Below, one piece after another: positions 1 through 8,361 of a DNA stretch of 17,751 nucleotides. The stretch's first letter is position 1; every line of letters begins with the position of its first letter. The DNA is from Verrucomicrobiia bacterium. GTDB taxonomy: Bacteria; Verrucomicrobiota; Verrucomicrobiia; Limisphaerales; JAUIHU01. The notes below the pieces were generated by a model that was not told the origin of the DNA, made no database searches, and saw only the letters and a list, made by a program, of their open reading frames with translations. A program made the translations under genes and the position numbers. Where the stretch lies: contig JAUIHU010000015.1 in assembly GCA_030432175.1 (NCBI GenBank), forward strand, positions 1 to 17,751, written 5' to 3'.

Positions 1-1480
1 CAATATCCAGATCTCCGCGCAGGAAAGGCAGCGCGGTGTTGGCGGACGGGAAGAGGTGATTGTGAACAAATCGTTCCCCCGATTCTCCATCCGGTTTTTC
101 CATCGCGCCAAAATCTTCGGACCGCTCCAATGGCATGTGACAGGTTGCGCAATTATCAGCCGCTTTAGGAGGAAAGTAAAACGACCGAGCTCCATGACCA
201 GCGCCGCTCAACACAAAAGCGTCATAATGGTTTTGTCCGCGCAGCCATTCCTTATAATGCGTCACCTCACCTGGCAGACTCACCTTGTGACACGTACTGC
301 AAAACTCCTCGGACTTCATGAACGGTTTGAGAAACATGCGTTTGTGAAACTCCGGTTTGGCTTTGATCATTTGACGGTTCAGGTATTGGAGGAACGAGTT
401 GGTGGAGTTGACGAAAGGATAATGTACCGGCTCTGAAATCGTGTAATCTGCATTTCCCCGATTGCTGTTGACTGCTGTGATGGCGTGACAGGAAGTACAG
501 GTAATACCTGCATCGGCAGTCGGATGGTTGTTGATGTCATAGTTCGGATCATCGAATTGTCCGCTGAAGAAAGGGACAGGATCGTGGCACCCGGCGCACC
601 AACGAGATGCGCGCACGTCCCCGTCCCTCTTCAGACTTACCTCACGCGTTTCCTGTATGCTGAACAGGTAAAATGGATTGTTGAACGAACTGAAATGGTG
701 GGAGCTGTGAAACCAGTTGTCGTAAGTATCGCTGTGACAATCCTGACAATACTGATCCATCATCAACGTCCTGGCCGGGATAAAATTACCCGTATCGGTA
801 CGAGCCAGACTGGGAAGGAAATAGCGTCGACCCTCTTCAGATCCGAGCTGACTGGGTCGAGGTTTGAAGGAATGAAACGAAGCCAGTCCGAGCGCCAGGA
901 CCGCAACTCCAGCTCCAAATCGAACGCCGTACTTCCATTGGATCCGCGGTCCCGCCAGTCGATGAAGAATGTACAACCAGATACAAACCAGTGGAGCCAG
1001 GACATGAGCCCAGTAAGCCCATTGACGGGAAGTTGGGTTGGTGAGTCCAATGTTCTTCCAGGAAAACAAATCCACCCGAGTCAGGGCAATTCCTGACACC
1101 AGCACAATGACTCCCATAATAAAGAGCGCATAACCCACACGGACAGCCCGACGATTGGGGCGTGAGTTCGCGTTCTTCATGTGGATCAATCCAAAAATCA
1201 GGTAAGGCAGGATAAAAGCGACACCCAGGAAAAGGTGTCCGAGGAACATGATTTGATAGAAGTAATTCTGGTACAACGTCGGGTAATTAACCCACTCCAG
1301 AAAAGTCACTGAAGCCAGGTAGCTGGAATTGGCAACCAACGCTGCGGACAAAAGGAAAATAGCCCAAAGCAGAACCCGAAGACGAGGTCCAATAGCTTTG
1401 ATGTAAACCTTGCGCGCGGGCTTGGGAGTTGTTTTGTGCGTTGTGGAATTCGAGTTGGGTTCCTGATGCGGCTGGGACAT
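1..1480 (-). CDS. Membrane-anchored multihaem c-type cytochrome (partial, 3' end beyond left edge)
   Basis: The reverse strand is open from an ATG at 1480 to the left edge (493 codons, no stop). An in-frame TGA lies shortly upstream and no other start intervenes, so the start is well fixed, although no clear Shine-Dalgarno is seen. Residues about 35-55, 73-99, 114-135, 155-175 and 187-204 are hydrophobic membrane segments. Five CXXCH haem-c motifs follow: CQDCH 245, CAGCH 295, CTSCH 328, CSTCH 394 and CATCH 444. The part after the last helix should be exported and haem-loaded, and the protein probably moves electrons between the membrane quinone pool and periplasmic partners. His82, His100, His159 and His173 lie in or beside helices and could bind haem b (inference). 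Similar cytochrome c554-like proteins, often with C-terminal TPRs, occur in Planctomycetes and Verrucomicrobia. Exact substrate unknown; the C-terminus is missing here. Confidence 0.88.
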   Translation of the reverse strand, partial: MSQPHQEPNSNSTTHKTTPKPARKVYIKAIGPRLRVLLWAIFLLSAALVANSSYLASVTFLEWVNYPTLYQNYFYQIMFLGHLFLGVAFILPYLIFGLIHMKNANSRPNRRAVRVGYALFIMGVIVLVSGIALTRVDLFSWKNIGLTNPTSRQWAYWAHVLAPLVCIWLYILHRLAGPRIQWKYGVRFGAGVAVLALGLASFHSFKPRPSQLGSEEGRRYFLPSLARTDTGNFIPARTLMMDQYCQDCHSDTYDNWFHSSHHFSSFNNPFYLFSIQETREVSLKRDGDVRASRWCAGCHDPVPFFSGQFDDPNYDINNHPTADAGITCTSCHAITAVNSNRGNADYTISEPVHYPFVNSTNSFLQYLNRQMIKAKPEFHKRMFLKPFMKSEEFCSTCHKVSLPGEVTHYKEWLRGQNHYDAFVLSGAGHGARSFYFPPKAADNCATCHMPLERSEDFGAMEKPDGESGERFVHNHLFPSANTALPFLRGDLDI

Positions 1481-1626
1481 GGAAATCGGATTTGGATTGT
1501 CAGGGTCGAATATAGGTGTTCAACAAGTGAGAATGTCATAAAAGTATTGGGAACAAGAATAATTCAGGGGCGAAGTGTTTGTTTGAAGGGATGAATGGTG
1601 AAAAATAAGCGGCGGGATGAAAACCG

Positions 1627-1687
1627 TAGGGACACGCCCACGTGCGTGCCCCAGGGGATAAGTAGGGGCTCGCCCAAGTGCGAGCCC
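1627..1687. repeat. Pair of related hairpin repeats
   Basis: Two copies of a 25-base imperfect repeat lie 36 bp apart. Copy 1 pairs 1629-1637 with 1644-1652 around the loop CCACGT, with one A.C mismatch. Copy 2 pairs 1666-1673 with 1680-1687 around the loop CCAAGT, with 8 perfect pairs. The stem pair A-T in copy 1 (1634/1647) is T-A in copy 2 (1670/1683), a compensatory change. They lie between divergent genes, so they are not terminators of either. They resemble dispersed REP-like intergenic palindromes. Confidence 0.7.
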
Positions 1688-1711
1688 ATCAGAAACAACA
1701 ACCAGGGGATA

Positions 1712-1750
1712 AATTATGAATTATGAATTATGAATTATGAATTATGAATT
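1712..1750. repeat. 7-bp tandem repeat (AATTATG, about 5.6 copies)
   Basis: Five perfect copies of AATTATG run from 1712 to 1746, followed by a partial AATT. The array ends about 45 bp before the esterase start, so copy-number change could alter promoter spacing. That effect is inference; only the repeat itself is seen. Confidence 0.9.
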
Positions 1751-1794
1751 GAGAAAACATTTCCCCGACCCAACATTGTTTTTCAGGCCGTTTC

Positions 1795-2727
1795 GTGGGA
1801 AAACAGGTCATGCATCAAATTTTGAACAAAAATCATCTGGGCGCCACAGTTCTAACCGTCGGGCTAGGATTAGTCAGCTTATCGCTGAGCGCTGAGGAAG
1901 TGGATGTCTATCTGCTCTCAGGGCAGTCGAATATGCAGGGGATCGGGTTGGTGGCGAATTTACCGGAGGATTGGCAGCAGTCGGTGAAGGGCGCTTATTT
2001 CTGGAATGGGCAAAGTTTTGAGACGCTGGATCCGAAGCAGACGAAGATTTCAACACGCGCAGGTGAGTTTGGTCCGGAGATCGGGTTGGCGCGGGCTTTG
2101 AAAGCGGCGGATTCGTGTCGCGAGATTTACTTGATTAAATTTTATCGCAGTGGCCAGCCGTTGGATCCGGGTTGGAATGGTTACCAGTGGATGGGAGATC
2201 CGGCCGGCGCTGGACGCGCTAATTTTTATCCGGGATTGGATCCAGAGGATGCCAACCAGGGAAGGCATTATCTGGATATGATGAAGATGTATCATGAGGC
2301 GCTGTCACATCTGAAATCGGAAGGTAAGACACCTGTCATTCGCGGAATGGCCTGGATGCAGGGGGAACAGGACAGTAAGCATGCGGTGTCAGCCGGACGG
2401 TATGCTCACAATTTAAGCCGCTTGAGAATGCGTATTCAGGAGGATCTGGGAGCTGAGCCTTTCCCTTTGGTCTTTGGTCAGGTCCTGCCATTCACACCGG
2501 CGATGGAGCGATTCACTCATCGGGTGGAAATTCGGGAACAGATGCGTCGACTTGATGAACGCGTGGGATGTCTGGAGTCCGAGCCTGGCATTCGAATGGT
2601 TTCTACGGACGGGCTGGGATTGAAGCCGGACACTGTTCATTATGACGCAAGTGGATTGAAAGAGTTGGGATGGCGTTTTGGGATGACTTTGGTGGAGATG
2701 AGGGATGGACTCACGCAAAGACGCTAA
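1795..2727 (+). CDS. Secreted SASA/CE6-type carbohydrate esterase (sialate O-acetylesterase-like)
   Basis: A 310-aa SGNH-fold esterase that probably removes acetyl or other acyl groups from sugars outside the cytoplasm. Residues about 15-33 form a signal peptide, with likely cleavage after SLSA. The nucleophile motif GQSNM is at 43-47 (Ser45), WMQGEQD is at 187-193, and the C-terminal DTVH motif (279-282) supplies Asp279 and His282. These match the SASA (DUF303) family and related CE6 acetylxylan esterases; length is normal for a single-domain member. The GTG at 1795 is chosen because AGG at 1785 sits 7 bases upstream; an in-frame ATG at 1810 is the alternative and leaves the signal peptide intact. 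The last residues, TQRR and stop, are encoded by an 8-bp repeat array. Substrate is uncertain; sialic acid is not implied by the family name. Confidence 0.88.
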   Translation: MGKQVMHQILNKNHLGATVLTVGLGLVSLSLSAEEVDVYLLSGQSNMQGIGLVANLPEDWQQSVKGAYFWNGQSFETLDPKQTKISTRAGEFGPEIGLARALKAADSCREIYLIKFYRSGQPLDPGWNGYQWMGDPAGAGRANFYPGLDPEDANQGRHYLDMMKMYHEALSHLKSEGKTPVIRGMAWMQGEQDSKHAVSAGRYAHNLSRLRMRIQEDLGAEPFPLVFGQVLPFTPAMERFTHRVEIREQMRRLDERVGCLESEPGIRMVSTDGLGLKPDTVHYDASGLKELGWRFGMTLVEMRDGLTQRR

Positions 2728-2736
2728 GGCGCAAAG
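2713..2736. repeat. 8-bp repeat array (acgcaaag-type, 3 units) over the esterase stop codon
   Basis: Three consecutive 8-base units, acgcaaag, acgctaag and gcgcaaag, run from 2713 to 2736. The esterase stop TAA (2725-2727) is inside the second unit. Similar cgcaaag-type repeats occur between genes in many bacterial genomes; here the array supplies the C-terminal codons of the protein. Confidence 0.75.
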
Positions 2737-2743
2737 TTTTTAA

Positions 2744-2780
2744 GAAGCTCCTGAAGCATTATTTATTGGAGCTTCGTTTT
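2744..2780 (+). terminator. Probable terminator hairpin between convergent genes
   Basis: GAAGCTCC (2744-2751) pairs perfectly with GGAGCTTC (2768-2775) around a 16-base loop, followed by GTTTTG. It lies just after the esterase stop. The stop codon of the leftward glycosylase gene (TAA, 2763-2765) falls in the loop, so the element may serve both strands. The short T tract and large loop make this moderate evidence. Confidence 0.55.
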
Positions 2781-3287
2781 GTCGATGAATGGTCTCAGGT
2801 TTAGGATCCAGATAGATTGTTTTTGCTCCAGGGACATCATGGCATAAGCTGGGCTGGTGGAGGGGAGGCGTTTGTTTGGGATCCTTTTTAGGGATTCCGG
2901 GAGAGTTGGCAGAACGTGTTTTAAATAGACTTGCTCGGCTTTTGCCCCATTGAACCAGATGGCTTGAATCTTTGGAGATTTCTGGAACAGGGATTTGAAG
3001 TCGTTGATTTGAATGGTTTCGTGAACAATGTCGGAGTCCAGGCTGCCCTGGCGTTCACAACATTTTAAAACATCCCAAAGAGCGATGTTGGCTTGATTCA
3101 GCGCTTGAATTTTTTTGTTGTAGGAGCATTCGACGGGGATGTTCAGAATGGCGCTGAGAATCGTCCAAAATGTATTTCTCGGGTGCGCGTAGTATTGTCC
3201 GGCTTCCAATGATTTGCCACCAGGCATGCTGCCGAGAATGAGCTGCTGACTTTCAGGATTGTGAACCGGTGGAAAACTGTAGATCAT
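2763..3287 (-). CDS. DNA-deoxyinosine (hypoxanthine) glycosylase, UDG superfamily
   Basis: A 174-aa single-domain base-excision enzyme expected to remove hypoxanthine (deaminated adenine) from DNA, leaving an abasic site. The N-terminal motif GSMPGGKS (19-26) followed by YYAHPRN (32-38) matches the hypoxanthine-DNA glycosylase family (UDG family 6). Asn38 aligns with the catalytic Asn described for that family. The C-terminal motif LPSTSPAYA (about 141-149) is the family's conserved DNA-contact loop. Length is typical. No signal peptide, so it acts on cytoplasmic DNA. The ATG at 3287 is 11 bases after the bpX6-like gene stop; AGGAG lies 14 bases upstream, at that gene's end. The spacing suggests co-transcription with the ternary-system genes, but chance adjacency of a housekeeping repair gene is possible. 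Confidence 0.87.
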   Translation of the reverse strand: MIYSFPPVHNPESQQLILGSMPGGKSLEAGQYYAHPRNTFWTILSAILNIPVECSYNKKIQALNQANIALWDVLKCCERQGSLDSDIVHETIQINDFKSLFQKSPKIQAIWFNGAKAEQVYLKHVLPTLPESLKRIPNKRLPSTSPAYAMMSLEQKQSIWILNLRPFIDKTKLQ

Positions 3288-3298
3288 TGTAATAAATA

Positions 3299-6043
3299 CT
3301 ACTCCTGAGACAGTTTTCTGATTTCTAATAATCCACTCTTGTAAAGTAATCCGATAGTTGAAACAGCGCCTGCGGACCGCACAGCTACAGGATCTCCAGT
3401 AGAATGGTTCAAAGGAACAATCTTCTTGAGCAGACCTTTTTTAGTGGATTGGTAGCATCTGATTTCCTTGTCCGTCAGGAGGATGACCCAGTTATCCGTG
3501 GTGAATGAAAGGTCTCGTACTTTCAGGTTTAAAGTTTCATCGAGAATGATTTCCTTTCCCGGATGATTTGGGCGGACGAGGATCAGGTGAGTTTGATTCA
3601 TCACCGCCAGCATAGTGGTCGACATTGCGGTTAGTGGGGTGAGTCGCTGAATTGGTGTATCAAACGAGAACACCTTCGGAGTGGATCGGTCAGGGATCCA
3701 GTACAGATCACGCCCCAGGAAGAAAGAGGTTCTTTTCTTTCTCCGGATCGTGGAAATACAGCCGGGCTGGAAGTCGCCGGGAAGATTCAAAGGAAGGCTG
3801 CGGACGAGAGATCCGTCCCATTCATGGAGATTCAATGCCCAACCGTCACCGGAATGAACCACCTGGGCCTGGAGTCCATCATCGGAGTCCGTGAGTACCT
3901 GTTGTCGATCATTCCAACCTTCGGGACATTCCAGCGTCATTGGACGATGATTGACATGAAACGGGTAGGTTTTTGGGGAACAATGACGAATGCCCATGAT
4001 GTGCTGGGTGATACTGACTAAATTCAAATTAGAAGCATCAGAAACCTGAATCTCGAATGGACCAGAAACCTGTGAAATGGGATCCAGCACATCCAGAGTG
4101 TGAAAATGTATCCAAGCATTCTCTTGATTTGAAAATGCCAATAGCAGCAATACAGAACCATTCGAAAACAGATTTGTCCAATGCCGCTTTTCGGGAAGTT
4201 GAATGGATTTGGTGACTCGGCAAAAGGTGTCTGCGTCGATCTTTGAATCAGGGTCTGTTAAGTGGCGCTTTTCAGCTCGGTCCCTGAACTTGAGGAAACG
4301 TTGAGCATCCAAAGTCACTCCCGGGTCCTCAGGAAAAAGAGCGCCAAGTCGGTTCAAAGTTTTCCGGATTTCAGCCTGGCCGCTGCGTTGATTCAGGCAT
4401 TCGGCTGAAAGAAATGCTCCAGTGGTACGGATCAGTTCGCGAGTGGTGGAATCCTGAATGATCTGGTAGAGGTCGATCAGGTTTTCGAGTTGAGTAGAAA
4501 CAGGGTGAATGCGGGATCCGGAGTTGAAGAGTTGATGAATGGAATCCTGAAGCCTGCTCCACTGAGACTCGCGGGCCAGTATTTTCCAATACGACGCCTG
4601 GCTGGATTTGGGACGAAGCCCTTTTGGAAAATCCTCCTTAAGTCGATCACACGCCGATTCCCAATCCTGGAGTTTTTCATCAAGAATCTGGGCCTGTAAA
4701 GTGGCGTCGCTCTCTTTTTCTACCGCCAACTGGTAACAACGTTTGGCTGACTCCCATTCACCTGCGTCACGATAAACATCCCCAGCCCTTTCCCACATGG
4801 AGCAGCGCTCAAAGGACTTGGCTGCCCCGGTCAGGTAACCGCCTTCCTGAAGACATCCAGCTGCGAGTTCTGGGTAATTCAGCATTGTTTCATAGATGTA
4901 AGCCGCTTCTTGGAAGCGTCCTCCCTGTTTAAGAACATTGGCGGCAGAATGCAGATCGCCCAGCAACTCGGCATAAATGTAAGCTGCTTCATCAAAACGT
5001 CCTTCACGAATCGCCTGTTCTGCCGAGCGTCGGTACTCCGTCCTGAGTCGCCAACTGATTTCGTTGGGAATGTCCCACGCGTCAATTGGACCAGACTGCT
5101 GGTAGCGTTCGGAATTCCAGGTTGGATCTCTTCTGGTAAGTTTATTCGTGGGCGCAGGGGGTTCTCCTCGACCTCGATTTAACCTCGCCAGAGAGGGAGC
5201 ATATTTCAGGGCTTCCCGAGGATCTTTCTCAAACAACTGAACCAACCGACCCAGTTCGTTCATTCGTTGATATTCGAGTTGGTCTTGTGTTTTTTGTGCC
5301 CAGTTCGTGAGCTTGGATTTCCAGTTTCTTGGTGAAGATTCGAGAGCGCCTGGTTGATTGTTTGTGGAAGCTTTGTTTTTCTTACCCAATGTTTTTTGGA
5401 TGAATTGGCTGCCCCAGTTTTTGAATGCCTGTTTCCAGGCAGGATCGTTCAAAATTTCACCAGCTCCCAGATCTTCCAGCGGAGCTTTATCTGATAGGGA
5501 TTCCAGAATGCCCATGGAACTCTGCTCTCCATCGATGGAAAGTTCCACATTTTCAATTAAATGAGTAGGAGACGGAATGGGCTTGGCCAACGTCCATGTT
5601 CTGTCGGCAGCACACTCAGGGATTTGATACAGATCAGAAGCTCTCAACAAATCCCGTTCATGAAACCCAATCCAACCACTGTCATGGGTCCAGATATACC
5701 AATCAAATGCTGGCCAATCAGCCAGTTCAGATTCCAAAGGCAATGGATCCAACCTGGCGCGCTCAGGAATCCAGAAACCTGGAAGGGGTTGATAAAATTT
5801 AAAGGCGCTGGTCAGTATTCCAGCGATGGTTTCCTTGGGATGAAAAAGCAAAGCTCCTATTGGCGTCTCGGAATTAATGGGATGAGTGATGACAGCCACG
5901 CGGACTGACAAAGGATCCATGTCAAGTTGGTCCAGGGTATGCAACCAGCTTGCCGGGTCCGAGGTGGGACAATAAACAGCGGCAGGGTCTCCAGGTATCA
6001 ACTCAGTTCGGTACCTTGTCTGGATGTTAATATGTTCCCTCAT
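3299..6043 (-). CDS. bpX6-like protein of MoxR-vWA-beta-propeller ternary system
   Basis: A 914-aa cytoplasmic protein without signal peptide. Residues 1-160 form an alpha/beta N-terminal region. A charged, low-complexity linker (about 215-320) leads to the conserved-looking DAWDIPNE segment at 321. Residues about 336-445 are TPR-like helical repeats with AAYIYAELLGD, AAYIYETML and AGDVYRDAGEW motifs. From about 620 to the end there are repeated short beta strands consistent with a beta-propeller. This order matches proteins annotated in Pfam as carrying the ternary-system domain bpX6; the match is from memory of the family and was not searched. It probably acts as a scaffold or sensor that works with the MoxR ATPase and vWA partner. 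Its ATG overlaps the upstream gene's stop by 4 bases (ATGA at 6040-6043), implying coupled translation. Biochemical role unknown. Confidence 0.78.
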   Translation of the reverse strand: MREHINIQTRYRTELIPGDPAAVYCPTSDPASWLHTLDQLDMDPLSVRVAVITHPINSETPIGALLFHPKETIAGILTSAFKFYQPLPGFWIPERARLDPLPLESELADWPAFDWYIWTHDSGWIGFHERDLLRASDLYQIPECAADRTWTLAKPIPSPTHLIENVELSIDGEQSSMGILESLSDKAPLEDLGAGEILNDPAWKQAFKNWGSQFIQKTLGKKNKASTNNQPGALESSPRNWKSKLTNWAQKTQDQLEYQRMNELGRLVQLFEKDPREALKYAPSLARLNRGRGEPPAPTNKLTRRDPTWNSERYQQSGPIDAWDIPNEISWRLRTEYRRSAEQAIREGRFDEAAYIYAELLGDLHSAANVLKQGGRFQEAAYIYETMLNYPELAAGCLQEGGYLTGAAKSFERCSMWERAGDVYRDAGEWESAKRCYQLAVEKESDATLQAQILDEKLQDWESACDRLKEDFPKGLRPKSSQASYWKILARESQWSRLQDSIHQLFNSGSRIHPVSTQLENLIDLYQIIQDSTTRELIRTTGAFLSAECLNQRSGQAEIRKTLNRLGALFPEDPGVTLDAQRFLKFRDRAEKRHLTDPDSKIDADTFCRVTKSIQLPEKRHWTNLFSNGSVLLLLAFSNQENAWIHFHTLDVLDPISQVSGPFEIQVSDASNLNLVSITQHIMGIRHCSPKTYPFHVNHRPMTLECPEGWNDRQQVLTDSDDGLQAQVVHSGDGWALNLHEWDGSLVRSLPLNLPGDFQPGCISTIRRKKRTSFFLGRDLYWIPDRSTPKVFSFDTPIQRLTPLTAMSTTMLAVMNQTHLILVRPNHPGKEIILDETLNLKVRDLSFTTDNWVILLTDKEIRCYQSTKKGLLKKIVPLNHSTGDPVAVRSAGAVSTIGLLYKSGLLEIRKLSQE

Positions 6044-8361
6044 GCCTTATCAAAATAACCGTGAAATAAATCGTCCCACTCGGCGACTTCGCCAGTCGAT
6101 TCTTCCCAAAGGAATTCCCGAGCCCCATACCAAGTATTATCTGAAGCCCAGGCGGTCAAAGGTCGGTTGGTCAGAACCAGCATCGTCAATTCGGGCGCTT
6201 GCCATTTTGGGTGAATCAGGCTGAGTATCCCGTGTTGATCGAGGAAAACATGCACACCATTGGACAGTTCGGCATGTCTTAAACGCAGTCCAAGGCGTTC
6301 AAATCCCATCCAGGGAGTCAGATGCCCAAGAACGATGCAGTTGGCATTTGTGCGGACGAGCCGACATTCGTGTCGGAGAAATGTTTTGAATTCGAAGACC
6401 CGCTGTTGACCATCCTTACCGGATAATCCGATTCGACCATGATGATCGCGGATGACAGCGGTCCAATCATCGTTCCATGACGGGTTGAGAATTGGAAAAG
6501 CTTTTAACTTTTCACTGATTGGCTTTTCAGATTCAGGAGTGGTTTCTTCAATTGCAAGTTCAACCTTTTGGGGAGGTCGATCATGATCTGGATTGCAGGT
6601 CCATGTCTTGATCTCTCCATTCTTATCAGGTTGATTCCAATGAATGCTGCCATGATTCCAATGCAGGTTCAGATCGACATCCGCATTTAAACCACGGCAA
6701 ATTAATTTTCCAAGACGACGGGTTCTATTCCAGTATAGTAAAGAGCCATCCTCCAGGACCCCTGCTGCGCGATTTGACTTTTCGTTGGGTTCGAAGCGGC
6801 GAAGCCTGGATGATGGCGCCGAATAATATAATGGAGAGTGCGGGGAGCGTTGGTAGAACTTCGGCAGTAGAGTCTCGGTTCCGGTTCTACTACTGGCGCT
6901 GGCTGGACTCCCATCAAGAAAACTTTCCCACTTGAGTTGAACAGATTTCATTCCCAATCGACCCCTCAGACTATTAGCAGCCAATTCAACGGCGCCATTG
7001 CGATTCAACTCTACGCTGTAAAACCGATCACTTGGTAAATTCTGTAAGAGTTTGGCGATGGCATTTTTATTATCAAATACATCAGTAGCGGATATCAGAA
7101 AAACGTCATCTTGAGCGTTAATTTCCTTGAGAAACGGATCGACAGCGACTTGATCGATAAACCGATCCGAGCTGACCACAGATTCTAAATAACTCCACCA
7201 GTCACGCATGGTTTGCAGACTGAGATCGGTTAATCCATTTACTGTCATTTGAAGAGTTTTGGCGTGCAGCGATTCTTTACGAGATCCAGAAAGCGCCAGA
7301 GCTACCGCAGCAGCGCCCAGTCTCAGCCTTCCCCAAAGCCATGGGCCAGAGTCGATCAAGATCCAGCGAACCGAGTCCAACGCTATGGGCTCGGCATGTC
7401 GACACAAATAGAGAGCTTCACCGTGAGACATGCGAATGGAGAGTAACTCTGGATCCTGCGCCAGTTCAGACAAAAGCAATCGATCCGGTTCACCGCGGTT
7501 GGATAAATCGGAATAGCCATCCACGGCATTGCTGGATTGATCTTCCAATCTTTTTGGTAAATGAAAAACCGCTTCCAGGTTTTCAACCAATCGCGCTACA
7601 CCAACAAACTCCGAACTTTCAGAGAGACCCTGGTGAATCTTACGCATGTCCTGCATACCTTCCTGCTCCACAGGTGGACTCATTACGTGGAAAGGAATGA
7701 CCAGTTGCGATGCGTGATTGAAACTGGATTGGGCTTCGGTTCGATTCAAACCGGTTTCCAGCAATGCGCGGAAGTGGTGCGGTCCGAGATTTCTAAATGT
7801 CTCAGCCATCATCCAGGCTTCACGCGCGCTTTTCTCCAGATCATGAGCTATCGGCCAATCAGCGATTGCTTTTAATCCAAACCGCTCACGAGCTTGAAGG
7901 ATTTCACGTGTGGCTTCCGGTGTGTGACAGACATCTCTGGGAAACAGACATTGTAACATTTGCGTTTTAGCTGAGGTGTCTGATCGGAGTCGTTTTGGCA
8001 ATCGCTGAATTGCTGAGAGGCCGCTGGTGATGGATTCGATTTGATCGTGAGATAAATGACAGATTTCTTTCCAATAAGACAGAACATGAAGTTCAGATTC
8101 ATCCTGAAACTTGGATCGATCATCTCGGGTTGCAGCTATGACTAAAAGAATGATCGACAAAGGTGGAACGCCAGAATCTTCCAACCCTTCTAACACCTGG
8201 TCCAATTCTTCTCCCAAACACAGCGTCGACCCTTCCAACCAAAGTGCGTTTGGAATGCGTGTTGGGGATCCGGATCGAGCAGAATCCCAATCCCAACGCC
8301 AGAAAGTCTGCGCAGGAGGGATCCAAAACTGGCTGATTAGACTGGCAGATTCTGGAATCAT
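6040..8361 (-). CDS. vWA-like protein with C-terminal propeller-like region (ternary system)
   Basis: A 773-aa cytoplasmic protein. I start it at the ATG at 8361, not the longer frame from 8388, because 8361 gives an ATGA overlap with the upstream stop (8358-8360) and has GGGAGG (8371-8376) 9 bases upstream. Residues 1-330 are mostly helical and unrecognised. Residues about 330-480 look like a von Willebrand A fold: strand RWILIDSGPWLWG (332-344), a helix GAAAVALAL, and the later strand DVFLISATD (419-427). The MIDAS motif DxSxS is degenerate: D337 and S338 remain in DSGPW, but the expected spacing and later Ser are missing. From about 520 onward, repeated beta-rich segments such as LEDGSLLYWNR resemble propeller blades. 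Position and architecture fit the vWA member of MoxR-vWA-beta-propeller systems. Substrate and partners are unproven. Confidence 0.72.
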   Translation of the reverse strand: MIPESASLISQFWIPPAQTFWRWDWDSARSGSPTRIPNALWLEGSTLCLGEELDQVLEGLEDSGVPPLSIILLVIAATRDDRSKFQDESELHVLSYWKEICHLSHDQIESITSGLSAIQRLPKRLRSDTSAKTQMLQCLFPRDVCHTPEATREILQARERFGLKAIADWPIAHDLEKSAREAWMMAETFRNLGPHHFRALLETGLNRTEAQSSFNHASQLVIPFHVMSPPVEQEGMQDMRKIHQGLSESSEFVGVARLVENLEAVFHLPKRLEDQSSNAVDGYSDLSNRGEPDRLLLSELAQDPELLSIRMSHGEALYLCRHAEPIALDSVRWILIDSGPWLWGRLRLGAAAVALALSGSRKESLHAKTLQMTVNGLTDLSLQTMRDWWSYLESVVSSDRFIDQVAVDPFLKEINAQDDVFLISATDVFDNKNAIAKLLQNLPSDRFYSVELNRNGAVELAANSLRGRLGMKSVQLKWESFLDGSPASASSRTGTETLLPKFYQRSPHSPLYYSAPSSRLRRFEPNEKSNRAAGVLEDGSLLYWNRTRRLGKLICRGLNADVDLNLHWNHGSIHWNQPDKNGEIKTWTCNPDHDRPPQKVELAIEETTPESEKPISEKLKAFPILNPSWNDDWTAVIRDHHGRIGLSGKDGQQRVFEFKTFLRHECRLVRTNANCIVLGHLTPWMGFERLGLRLRHAELSNGVHVFLDQHGILSLIHPKWQAPELTMLVLTNRPLTAWASDNTWYGAREFLWEESTGEVAEWDDLFHGYFDKA

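Larger units (their letters stand above)
1481..1794. other. Divergent intergenic region
   Basis: This 314-bp stretch separates the left-pointing cytochrome gene from the right-pointing esterase gene. I see no convincing coding sequence. It holds two related hairpins, an 11-base direct repeat (ccaggggataa at 1651 and 1702) and a 7-bp tandem repeat, listed separately. Promoters for both genes should lie here, but no clear -35/-10 pair could be assigned by eye. Confidence 0.6.

Noticed and set aside
56..1096. Rightward open frames of 126 and 203 codons
   Set aside because: They are antisense to the multihaem cytochrome, whose CXXCH motifs and membrane helices show the leftward frame is the real one.
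1627..1750. Possible CRISPR-like array from clustered repeats
   Set aside because: Only two hairpin copies and a spacer-less 7-bp tandem repeat are present; no regular repeat-spacer pattern and no cas genes.
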